From contig CBDFMY010000003.1 in assembly GCA_965249835.1 (NCBI GenBank), forward strand, positions 992,001 to 1,056,000: DNA of 64,000 nucleotides. The letters are read 5' to 3'. Each line of letters starts with the position of its first letter. The first letter of the stretch is position 1. The notes below the pieces were generated by a model that saw only the letters and a list, made by a program, of their open reading frames with translations, was not told where the DNA came from and did not search any database. Origin of the DNA: JAHRAW01 sp965249835 (lineage in GTDB: Bacteria; Pseudomonadota; Gammaproteobacteria; Arenicellales; Poriferihabitantaceae). Positions 25,751-34,016 of this stretch are shown in pieces. The translations under genes and the position numbers were made by a program.

Positions 25751-27697
25751 ATGTCAAAAATTATCGGTATTGATCTCGGCACGACCAATTCCTGCGTCGC
25801 GGTTGTTGATGGCGACAAACCCAGGGTCATCGAAAACAGCGAGGGCGATCGCACCACGCCGTCCGTGGTCGCCTTCACCAAAGATGACGAAGTGCTGGTG
25901 GGACAGTCGGCCAAACGCCAGTCGGTGACCAATCCGACCAACACCATATTCGCGGTCAAGCGTCTCATCGGGCGTCGGTTTGACGAAGATGTGGTGCAAC
26001 GCGACATCGACTTGATGCCGTATAAAATCATCAAGGCGAAGAACGGAGACGCGTGGGTTGAAGCCGGTGGCAAGCAGATGGCGGCACCGGAGATTTCCGC
26101 GCGCATCCTGCAGAAAATGAAACAGACGGCCGAGGATTATCTCGGCGAGACGGTCACCGAAGCGGTCATCACGGTGCCGGCTTACTTCAACGACTCGCAG
26201 CGTCAGGCGACCAAGGACGCCGGAAAAATCGCCGGGCTGGAAGTCAAACGTATCATCAACGAGCCGACCGCGGCGGCGCTTGCCTACGGAATGGACAAGG
26301 GCAAGGGCGACCACAAGATCGTGGTTTACGATCTCGGCGGCGGCACCTTTGATGTGTCAATCATCGAGATCGCCGAAGTGGAAGGCGAACATCAGTTTGA
26401 AGTGTTGTCTACCAACGGCGACACCTTCCTCGGCGGCGAAGATTTTGACCGCCGCTTGATCGACTACCTGGCAGACGAGTTCAAGAAAGATCAGGGCATG
26501 GATTTGCGCGGCGACCCGCTTGCCATGCAACGCCTTAAAGAAGGCGCCGAGAAAGCCAAGATTGAGTTGTCCTCGTCCACGCAAACCGAAGTCAACCTGC
26601 CCTACATCACCGCCGATGCCAGCGGTCCAAAGCATCTGCACATGAAATTGACCCGCGCCAAACTCGAATCGCTGGTGGATGGTTTGTTGCAGCAAACCTT
26701 GGGACCATGCAAGGTCGCGTTGAAAGATGCCGATATGAGCGCGTCCGACATAGACGACATTATTCTGGTCGGCGGGCAAACGCGTATGCCCAAAGTGCAT
26801 GAGTTGGTCGCCAACTTCTTCGGCAAAGAGGCGCGCCGCGACATCAATCCCGATGAGGCGGTGGCAGTCGGTGCCGCGATTCAAGGTGGCGTGCTCGGCG
26901 GCGAGGTTAAAGATGTGTTGTTGCTGGATGTCACGCCGTTGTCGCTCGGCATCGAAACCCTCGGCGGCGTGATGACCAAACTGGTCGAGAAAAACACCAC
27001 CATCCCGACTCAGGCAAGCCAGACTTTTTCCACCGCCGACGACAACCAGAACGCGGTAACGGTGCATGTGTTGCAAGGCGAGCGCGAAGTCGCCAGTGGC
27101 AACAAATCCCTCGGTCGTTTTGACCTGACCGAAATTCCGCATGCACCAAGAGGCGTGCCGCAGATCGAAGTGTCGTTTGACATTGATGCCAACGGTATCT
27201 TGCATGTCTCGGCAAAAGATAAAGCCACCGGCAAGGAAAACAAAATCGTCATCAAATCCAGCTCGGGTTTGTCCGATGATGAGATCGAAAAAATGATTTC
27301 GGATGCCGAAGAGCATGCCGATGACGATCGCAAGGCGCGCGAGTTGGTGGATGCTCGCAATCAGGGCGAAGCCATGATTCACGGCGTGCGCAAATCGGTT
27401 ACGGAATTGGGCGACAAACTCGAGGCGGACGAGAAAAAGAAAGTGGAACAGGCAATCGACGAATTGGAAGAGGCGTTGAAGGGCGATGACAAAGAAGTCA
27501 TCACCGCCAAAACCGAAGAGTTGACTCAGGCAAGCCACAAACTCGCCGAGCAGTTGTATGCGCAGGCACAGAGCGAATCCGCTCAAGCGCAAGCCGGCGA
27601 CGGCAAAGCGAAATCCGAATCTGCGTCTGCGGATGATGTGGTTGATGCCGAGTTTGAAGAAGTCGGCGACAAGGATGACAAGAATGACAAAGGTTAA
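25751..27697 (+). CDS. dnaK: molecular chaperone DnaK (Hsp70)
   Basis: The ATP-driven Hsp70 chaperone, 648 residues, the normal length. It shows the phosphate loop GIDLGTTNSC at residues 5-14, VYDLGGGTFDVS, GGQTRMP, the interdomain LLLDVTPLSLG and a C-terminal Ala/Ser/Gln-rich tail ending in VVDAEFEEV. A ribosome site AGGAG stands 7 bases before the ATG (25735-25739 region). It works with GrpE upstream and DnaJ downstream. Confidence 0.97.
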   Translation: MSKIIGIDLGTTNSCVAVVDGDKPRVIENSEGDRTTPSVVAFTKDDEVLVGQSAKRQSVTNPTNTIFAVKRLIGRRFDEDVVQRDIDLMPYKIIKAKNGDAWVEAGGKQMAAPEISARILQKMKQTAEDYLGETVTEAVITVPAYFNDSQRQATKDAGKIAGLEVKRIINEPTAAALAYGMDKGKGDHKIVVYDLGGGTFDVSIIEIAEVEGEHQFEVLSTNGDTFLGGEDFDRRLIDYLADEFKKDQGMDLRGDPLAMQRLKEGAEKAKIELSSSTQTEVNLPYITADASGPKHLHMKLTRAKLESLVDGLLQQTLGPCKVALKDADMSASDIDDIILVGGQTRMPKVHELVANFFGKEARRDINPDEAVAVGAAIQGGVLGGEVKDVLLLDVTPLSLGIETLGGVMTKLVEKNTTIPTQASQTFSTADDNQNAVTVHVLQGEREVASGNKSLGRFDLTEIPHAPRGVPQIEVSFDIDANGILHVSAKDKATGKENKIVIKSSSGLSDDEIEKMISDAEEHADDDRKARELVDARNQGEAMIHGVRKSVTELGDKLEADEKKKVEQAIDELEEALKGDDKEVITAKTEELTQASHKLAEQLYAQAQSESAQAQAGDGKAKSESASADDVVDAEFEEVGDKDDKNDKG

Positions 27698-27787
27698 ACA
27701 GTTCTGAAGCGGTTTCGACCATGTTGTCGCGAAAAAAAGTAATGGGTTTAGCGAAAAAAAACATCCAACAAGACACAACCGAACAGC

Positions 27788-28912
27788 ATGGCTAAACGAG
27801 ATTATTACGAAGTTCTGGGCGTAAGCAAAAACGCCGATGCCGCTGAGTTGAAAAAAGCCTATCGTCGTTTGGCGATGAAGCATCATCCCGACCGCAGCCA
27901 GGGTAACACCAAATCGGAGGCGCGTTTCAAGGAAGCGAAGGAAGCGTATGATGTGCTGAGCAAGCCGCAGAAGCGCGCCGCTTACGATCAATTCGGTCAT
28001 GCCGGCGCGGAATCTTCCGGCGGTATGGGAGGCGCTAGCGCCGGCGGTTTCGGCGATATTTTCGGGGATGTTTTCGGCGACATTTTCGGCGGCGGTGCCG
28101 GCGGTGCGCGTCGTCGCGCACACGGTGCCGACCTTCGCTACAACCTTGAATTGACTCTGAGCGAGGCGGTGCACGGCGTCGACAAAAAAATCCGCATACC
28201 AAAGATGGTCAACTGTGCCACTTGCAAGGGCTGCGGCTCCCGCCCCGGCTCCGAAGCCAAAACCTGCTCCACTTGCAGCGGTCAAGGTCAGGTGCGAATG
28301 CAACAAGGTTTCTTTTCCGTTCAACAAACTTGCCCGCAGTGTCGCGGCCAGGGCAGTGTCATTACTGACCCGTGCACATCGTGCAAAGGCAGTGGGCGTG
28401 TGCGCGAAGAGAAAACCTTGTCGGTGAAAATTCCCGCCGGCGTCGATCAAGGCGATCAAATTCGACTTGGTGGCGAGGGCGAAGGCGGCGGTGCCGGCGC
28501 GAGTGCGGGCGATTTGTATGTGCAGGTTCGCATCAAACCGCATCCCATCTTTGAACGAGACGGCGACAACTTATACTGCGAGGTGCCGGTGAGTTTCACT
28601 ACCGTGACACTCGGCGGAACCCTTGAAATCCCCACCTTGTCAGGGCGCGCCAACCTCAAGGTGCCGTTGGGTAGTCAGTCGGAGAAAGTGTTTCGGTTGC
28701 GCGGCAAAGGCGTTCGCAATGTGCGCAACGGCAATCAGGGTGATTTGTATTGCAAGGTGGTGGTGGAAACGCCGATTAACTTGACCGCGAAACAAAAAGA
28801 GTTAGTTAAGGAATTGGAAAAAAGTATTGCCGAAGGCGGCCAGCGTCACGCGCCGCGTAGCAGTTCATGGTCGGATAAGATAAAAAATTTCTTTGACGAG
28901 TTGGTGGCGTGA
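27788..28912 (+). CDS. dnaJ: chaperone protein DnaJ (Hsp40)
   Basis: The J-protein that delivers substrates to DnaK and stimulates its ATPase. The 374 residues contain the J domain with HPD (HHPDRS, about 33-38), a Gly-rich linker (GDIFGDVFGDIFGG), four zinc-binding repeats (CATCKGCGS, CSTCSGQG, CPQCRGQG, CTSCKGSG) and the C-terminal substrate domain. It starts 90 bases after dnaK. Confidence 0.96.
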   Translation: MAKRDYYEVLGVSKNADAAELKKAYRRLAMKHHPDRSQGNTKSEARFKEAKEAYDVLSKPQKRAAYDQFGHAGAESSGGMGGASAGGFGDIFGDVFGDIFGGGAGGARRRAHGADLRYNLELTLSEAVHGVDKKIRIPKMVNCATCKGCGSRPGSEAKTCSTCSGQGQVRMQQGFFSVQQTCPQCRGQGSVITDPCTSCKGSGRVREEKTLSVKIPAGVDQGDQIRLGGEGEGGGAGASAGDLYVQVRIKPHPIFERDGDNLYCEVPVSFTTVTLGGTLEIPTLSGRANLKVPLGSQSEKVFRLRGKGVRNVRNGNQGDLYCKVVVETPINLTAKQKELVKELEKSIAEGGQRHAPRSSSWSDKIKNFFDELVA

Positions 28913-29026
28913 ACAATCAACCGATTCAACCCAATTAATAATCTGAAAAGTTCTGATGCGCTGGCATCGAGCGGTGTTTTTCATCGTTCGGCGACCGGGT
29001 TTACTCCGCGCACCGGCCAGCAGGAA

Positions 29027-30871
29027 ATGGCCGCCGCGGTCGAGGATGCGCTCGCGCACGGTGGCGCGTTGGTGGTTGAATCCGGCACCGGTACCGGCAA
29101 AACCTACGCCTATCTGGTGCCGATTATTTTGAGCGGGCGGCGCACCATCATCTCCACCGCCACCAAACATTTGCAGGAGCAGATTTTCAATCGCGACCTG
29201 CCGCAGGTTGCCAACGCCCTCGGCAGACCGGTGGATGTGGCGTTGCTCAAGGGGCGAGCGAACTATCTGTGTCGTTATCGTCTTGGCTTGCAAATGCAAC
29301 AAAGCGATTTGATCGGCAAAGCCGAAACAAAATCGTATCAAGTGATCGAGCAATGGGCGGCGAAGAGCAAGTACGGCGACATTTCTGAAGTCACCGAAAT
29401 CAGCGAGGAATCGCTGTTGTGGAAACAAGTTACCACCACCACCGACAACTGCCTCGGCGGGCAATGCCCGGACTTCAAGCAATGCTTCGTGGTCAAGGCG
29501 CGACAACGCGCCATGCAAGCCGACATCGTGGTGGTCAACCATCATTTATTTTTTTCCGATTATGCGTTGAAGTCTGACGGCTTCGGCGAATTGCTGCCCG
29601 ATCATGAAGCGGTGGTGTTCGACGAAGCACACAGCATCGCCGAAATCGCGTCCGGGTTTTTTGGCTTTGCCATTTCCGGCGGACAGATCGTCGACCTTAT
29701 TCGCGATGTGCAATCTGCCGAGCGCGACGAGCGTAGCGCGGTGAAATTTGCCAAATGCATCGCATCCCTTGAGAAAGCATTGCAACGCGTGCATAAAGCG
29801 AGCAAGTCGCATGTCGGTAAGTCGGTGGATTGGGACGCATTACAAAACGCGCAGTTTGATGATGCCTATCATGACTTGACCAATGCGCTCGCGCAATTCG
29901 AACAAGCACTTGTCATCGCCGCGTGCGCCGGCGAAGGCTTGCGGCGTTGTCATCACCGTTGCTTGTTGATGCAGGAGCATCTCGAGATCTGGCACCACGG
30001 CGGTGATAACTTGATTCGCTGGGCCGAGGTCGGTGCGCACCGGTTTCGTTTTCACGGCACGCCGTTGCAGATCAGCCAACATTTCGTGGAGATGATGAAA
30101 TGCGATTCGCCCAAGCGGCCGGCGACCTGGATTTTCACCTCGGCGACGCTGGCGGTGGGCGATGATTTTTCCGCGTTTTGTGAACAACTTGGATTGCAGG
30201 ATGCGCAAACGCGGCGCTGGAACAGTCCTTATAATTTTCGGGAAAACGCGCTATTGTATTTGCCGGCCGATATGCCGGAGCCGAGCGCGGGCGATTATGA
30301 TCGTGCGTTGGTCGCGGTCATCAACGATGTCATTGAAGCCAGTCGCGGGCGCGCATTTTGTTTGTTCACCAGTCACGCGATGATGAATCGCGTGCATAAA
30401 ATTTTATGCGATGACGATGACGCGACCAGCGAGTGGACTATTTTATTGCAAGGCGAAGCGCCGAAAAGCGAATTATTGAAGCGTTTTCGACAGTCCGACC
30501 ACGCAGTATTATTTGGCACCGCAAGTTTTTGGGAAGGGGTGGATGTGGTCGGCGAAGATTTGTCGTGCGTTATCATTGACAAACTGCCGTTCGCTTCGCC
30601 GTCGGATCCGGTGCTGAAGAGCAAGTTGCAAAACAGCGAAGAGCAGGGCGGCAATCCGTTTATGGATTGGCAGATTCCGGCTGCGGTAATCGCGTTGAAG
30701 CAAGGCGCCGGCCGTTTGATTCGTTCCGAGACCGACCGCGGCGTGTTGGTGTTGTGCGACCCGCGCGTGGTTTCCAAGCCATATGGAAAATTATTTCTGG
30801 GTAGTTTGCCCGACATGACGGTTACCCGAGAGATCAATGTAGTGCGGAAATTTTTTGCCGATGTATGTTGA
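29027..30871 (+). CDS. ATP-dependent DNA helicase of the YoaA/DinG family
   Basis: An XPD-like superfamily 2 helicase, expected to carry a 4Fe-4S cluster and act in DNA repair. Motif I is ESGTGTGKTYAY, the DEAH box is VFDEAHS, four cysteines lie around CRYRLG, CLGGQCPDFKQC, and motif VI is QGAGRLIRS. The ATG at 29027 leaves out the Q-motif; the same frame is open upstream to the dnaJ stop and reads GFTPRTGQQEM just before this ATG, so the true start is probably a non-ATG codon, for example CTG at 28943. With that start the protein has about 642 residues, as in YoaA. Confidence 0.88.
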   Translation: MAAAVEDALAHGGALVVESGTGTGKTYAYLVPIILSGRRTIISTATKHLQEQIFNRDLPQVANALGRPVDVALLKGRANYLCRYRLGLQMQQSDLIGKAETKSYQVIEQWAAKSKYGDISEVTEISEESLLWKQVTTTTDNCLGGQCPDFKQCFVVKARQRAMQADIVVVNHHLFFSDYALKSDGFGELLPDHEAVVFDEAHSIAEIASGFFGFAISGGQIVDLIRDVQSAERDERSAVKFAKCIASLEKALQRVHKASKSHVGKSVDWDALQNAQFDDAYHDLTNALAQFEQALVIAACAGEGLRRCHHRCLLMQEHLEIWHHGGDNLIRWAEVGAHRFRFHGTPLQISQHFVEMMKCDSPKRPATWIFTSATLAVGDDFSAFCEQLGLQDAQTRRWNSPYNFRENALLYLPADMPEPSAGDYDRALVAVINDVIEASRGRAFCLFTSHAMMNRVHKILCDDDDATSEWTILLQGEAPKSELLKRFRQSDHAVLFGTASFWEGVDVVGEDLSCVIIDKLPFASPSDPVLKSKLQNSEEQGGNPFMDWQIPAAVIALKQGAGRLIRSETDRGVLVLCDPRVVSKPYGKLFLGSLPDMTVTREINVVRKFFADVC

Positions 30872-30900
30872 TACATGTTGATGCATGTTAATGAGTGGCA

Positions 30901-31602
30901 ATGAACGCAACCCAACTCAACTTGCTTGCCATCGACACCGCCACCGAATCTTGTTCGGTTGCGCTTAACTTGCGCGGCGCGGTCACGCAACAACTCGAAG
31001 TCGCGCCCAACGGTCATTCCAAATTGGTGTTGGGCATGGTGCAATCGTTATTGCGAGACGCCGGACTCAACCTCGCCGAACTGGATGCGCTGGCGGTGGA
31101 TATGGGACCCGGTTCATTCACCGGCGTGCGAATTGGAATCGGTGTCGCCCAGGGACTGGCTTACGGTGCCGGGCTCAAGGTGATCGCGGTGGGTTCGTTG
31201 GAAGCACTCGCCTGCGCGGCATCCGGCGAAACTGTGCTTGCCGCCATCGACGCACGCATGGCCCAGGTGTATTACGGCTTGTATGACAATCGGTGCGAGC
31301 CATCGGACTCGCCCGCCAATGCGCCGCGTGCCATCATTCAACCGGCGCTGAGTGCGCCGGAATCTTTGGCCATCGGTAGCGAGAAAGAAATCGTCGGCGT
31401 CGGCAGCGGCTGGGACAGATATGGCTCGGTGATGCAAGAATCTTTGAACGGGTCGCTGTCGAAATGGCTGGCGGGGCGTTATCCCGAGGCGGCCACGGTG
31501 TCGCGCATCGCCGGGTTGCGCGGGTTGTCGTGCGCGTGTTCGCCGTTGCAATTGACCGCCGCTTATATCCGCGATGAAGTGGCGCAAACTTCTCGCGGGT
31601 GA
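30901..31602 (+). CDS. tsaB: tRNA threonylcarbamoyladenosine biosynthesis protein TsaB
   Basis: The partner of TsaD in making the t6A modification next to the anticodon of ANN-decoding tRNAs. The 233 residues start LLAIDTATESCSVAL and include GPGSFTGVRIG, both typical of TsaB in the ASKHA fold. ATG 30901 is preferred over GTG 30895. It follows the helicase by 29 bases, the same neighbour order as yoaA and tsaB in E. coli. Confidence 0.92.
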   Translation: MNATQLNLLAIDTATESCSVALNLRGAVTQQLEVAPNGHSKLVLGMVQSLLRDAGLNLAELDALAVDMGPGSFTGVRIGIGVAQGLAYGAGLKVIAVGSLEALACAASGETVLAAIDARMAQVYYGLYDNRCEPSDSPANAPRAIIQPALSAPESLAIGSEKEIVGVGSGWDRYGSVMQESLNGSLSKWLAGRYPEAATVSRIAGLRGLSCACSPLQLTAAYIRDEVAQTSRG

Positions 31603-31621
31603 TTAAAGTTGCCGATACCCA

Positions 31622-32464
31622 TCAATATGTGCGCGATAAAATCACTTCGCTAACGAAGCGCGTGCCAAAATAAGCGAGCGCGAGAATCACGAAGGCGATG
31701 ATGGTTGACTGCGCGGCGGCGCGTCCGCGCCAGCCGAAAAGTTTGCGCGCCAGCAACAGCGCACCGAAACCGCCCCAGGATAAAAGCGCGAGCAAAATGT
31801 GATGATTGAACAACAACAGCGCGCCGTAATTTTGTTGCGTGTTAATCATGCCGGTAATTAAATTCAGCGTCAGCAAAACGAAACCGAGCAGGGTGAGTTG
31901 GAACAGGTTGGATTCCATGGTCTCAATCGCCGGCAACGCCGGGAAAAAAATCCCCGGATTGGGTTTGCGCAGTTGTCGTTCCTGAATCCACAGAACCAAC
32001 GCCTGAGCGAAAGCGATGCTGAGAACGCCGTAGGCGGGAATGGCGATGGCGATGTGTCGCCCGATGCCGTGCGGCAGGTCGGTTAGCAAAAATGCTTCGC
32101 CGGGCACAAGCCAGCCGACCACCAGACCGAGCAGTCCCCACGGCATTACGATCAAGCCGAGGTTGAGCGTTTGTTTAATCAGGGATGCGACCAGAAACAG
32201 CGTCACGGTCATCCACGCCACCAGCGACACGACATTGCCGAGTGCCAGATTGAGCGTGCCACTACTGCCACTGTCGTCGCTAAGATATAATCGATGAAAC
32301 AAATGCAAGGCATGCAAGCAAATCGCCGCCAACGTTAGCAAGCGGATCGCGCTAGTGTCAGTGGCTTTGTTGTTTTTTGCGTCGCCGGTTACGCGTAGCC
32401 AGAGCAATCGGCTGACTACCACATAAAGAGCAATGGCAACGACGACATAAAGAGTAGTGGTCAC
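31622..32464 (-). CDS. ypjD: inner membrane CcsA/CcmC-like protein (YpjD family)
   Basis: A 280-residue membrane protein with eight or so hydrophobic segments, related to the cytochrome c assembly proteins that handle haem. His-containing segments such as FNHHILLALLSWGGF and PHGIGRHI are visible. In many gammaproteobacteria ypjD is divergent from ffh, exactly as here, with about 100 bases between them. Its function is not settled. Confidence 0.85.
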   Translation of the reverse strand: MTTTLYVVVAIALYVVVSRLLWLRVTGDAKNNKATDTSAIRLLTLAAICLHALHLFHRLYLSDDSGSSGTLNLALGNVVSLVAWMTVTLFLVASLIKQTLNLGLIVMPWGLLGLVVGWLVPGEAFLLTDLPHGIGRHIAIAIPAYGVLSIAFAQALVLWIQERQLRKPNPGIFFPALPAIETMESNLFQLTLLGFVLLTLNLITGMINTQQNYGALLLFNHHILLALLSWGGFGALLLARKLFGWRGRAAAQSTIIAFVILALAYFGTRFVSEVILSRTY

Positions 32465-32568
32465 GAGAGTTGAATACCGAATTATGAAGAGATTGATTGT
32501 GAAAAAATTGACGGTTCAATTATACACCCCTATCATGCACATGCCCATGCACACGCCCATACACCACC

Positions 32569-33927
32569 ATGTTCGACCAACTCAGCGATAAATTAAAGCA
32601 GACTTTCCGAAACCTGCGCGGTCGGGGTCGGTTGTCCGAAGACAACATCGCCGAAGCCCTGCGCGAAGTTCGCATCGCGCTTTTGCAAGCGGATGTATCT
32701 TTGGAAGTCGCCCGCGATTTTATCGAGCAGGTGAAAGCCCGTGCGTTGCAACGCGAAGTGCTGGGAAGTTTGTCGCCCGGTCAGGCGGTGATTGCGGTGG
32801 TGCATCAGGAATTGGTTCGCCTGATGGGCGAAGCCAACGATGAATTGAATCTCGCCGCGCAACCGCCGGCGGTGATTCTGGTAACCGGATTGCAAGGCGC
32901 GGGCAAGACCACCACCGTCGGCAAACTCGCAAAACTTCTGAAGCAACGTCATCGCAAAAAAGTGTTGATGGCGAGCGTTGATGTATATCGACCGGCGGCG
33001 GTCGAACAATTGCGACTGCTCGCCACCGAAGCCGAAGCGCAGTTCTTCACCGGCGACGGGAGCGACCCGGTAAGCATCGCCACCGCCGCGGTGGCCGAGG
33101 CGCGTAAGTCGGCAGCGGATGTGCTGCTCATCGATACCGCCGGTCGGCAGCATGTGGACGACGACATGATGACCGAAATCCAACGGATTCACGGCGCGGT
33201 CAATCCGGTGGAAACGTTGTTCGTGGTGGACAGCATGAGCGGGCAGGATGCGGTCAACAGCGCACGCGCTTTCGATGCGGCGTTGTCATTCACCGGCGTG
33301 GTGTTGACCAAAACCGATGGCGATGCGCGCGGCGGTGCGGCGTTGTCGATTCGTCACGCCACCGGCAAACCCATCAAGTTCATTGGCGTCGGCGAAGGCC
33401 TGGATGCCATCGAACCGTTTCACCCCGAACGGATCGCCTCGCGAATTTTGGGGAAGGGCGATGTGTTGTCGCTGGTGGAAGAAGTCGAGCGCAAAGTCGA
33501 TCAGAAAAAGGCGCAAAAAATGGCAGCCAAAATCGCCAAAGGAAAAGCATTTGATCTGGAAGATTACCGCGACCAGTTAACCCAAATGGAACAAATGGGC
33601 GGGATGTCCGGGCTGATGGAAAAACTTCCGAGCATGGGACAAGCACCGCAAAAAGCCCTGAACCAATTCGGCGCCGGACAAACCACGCGCACCATCGCCA
33701 TCATCAACTCCATGACCGCGCACGAAAGACGCTTCCCGGCGGTGCTACGCGGCTCCCGCAAAAAACGCATCGCAAGCGGCGCCGGCGTGCAAGTCCAGGA
33801 AGTGAATCGCCTGCTGAAGCAATTTATGCAAATGCAAAAGATGATGAAACGAATGAAAAAGAAAGGCGGTATGCAGCGGATGATGGAGCAGATGCAGCGT
33901 GGCGGGATGCCGGGGGCGGGGTTTTAG
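32569..33927 (+). CDS. ffh: signal recognition particle protein Ffh
   Basis: The SRP54 GTPase that binds signal sequences on ribosomes and, with 4.5S RNA and FtsY, targets membrane proteins. The 452 residues show the N domain, G1 motif GLQGAGKTTT near residue 107, DTAGR, TKTDGDARGG, and a Met-rich M domain ending in MQKMMKRMKKKGGMQRMM. Usually rpsP follows ffh; here the defence-type island begins directly after the stop. The last bases of the gene are partly repeated at 41499. Confidence 0.97.
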   Translation: MFDQLSDKLKQTFRNLRGRGRLSEDNIAEALREVRIALLQADVSLEVARDFIEQVKARALQREVLGSLSPGQAVIAVVHQELVRLMGEANDELNLAAQPPAVILVTGLQGAGKTTTVGKLAKLLKQRHRKKVLMASVDVYRPAAVEQLRLLATEAEAQFFTGDGSDPVSIATAAVAEARKSAADVLLIDTAGRQHVDDDMMTEIQRIHGAVNPVETLFVVDSMSGQDAVNSARAFDAALSFTGVVLTKTDGDARGGAALSIRHATGKPIKFIGVGEGLDAIEPFHPERIASRILGKGDVLSLVEEVERKVDQKKAQKMAAKIAKGKAFDLEDYRDQLTQMEQMGGMSGLMEKLPSMGQAPQKALNQFGAGQTTRTIAIINSMTAHERRFPAVLRGSRKKRIASGAGVQVQEVNRLLKQFMQMQKMMKRMKKKGGMQRMMEQMQRGGMPGAGF

Positions 33928-33975
33928 TTGCGGGAGATTGTCGAGATGGGGTAGATAACTAAGGTATACTACTGA
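33916..33975 (+). repeat. ffh 3' end, direct repeat copy 1 (island edge)
   Basis: GCGGGGTTTTAGTTGCG (33916-33932) contains the ffh stop and is perfectly repeated at 41499-41515. Beyond it, to about 33970, the two copies still agree in most positions (TCGAGATGGGGTAGATAAC against TCAAATTGGGGTGGGTAAC, and GGTATACT against GGTATAAT). Confidence 0.85.
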
Positions 33976-34000
33976 CTGAATTTTATCGTCCAGCCACATC

Positions 34001-34016
34001 AAGGAGATCGGATATT
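34001..34016 (+). promoter_or_regulatory. Shine-Dalgarno and ATT start of mod
   Basis: A perfect AAGGAG (34001-34006), 7 bases, then ATT (34014-34016) in the mod frame. No ATG, GTG or TTG lies at that position, and the first in-frame ATG (34062) has no ribosome site. Confidence 0.6.

Noticed and set aside
26357..28543. 728-codon minus-strand ORF across dnaK and dnaJ
   Set aside because: Antisense shadow of two well-supported chaperone genes; long antisense frames opposite dnaK are common in G+C-rich genomes.
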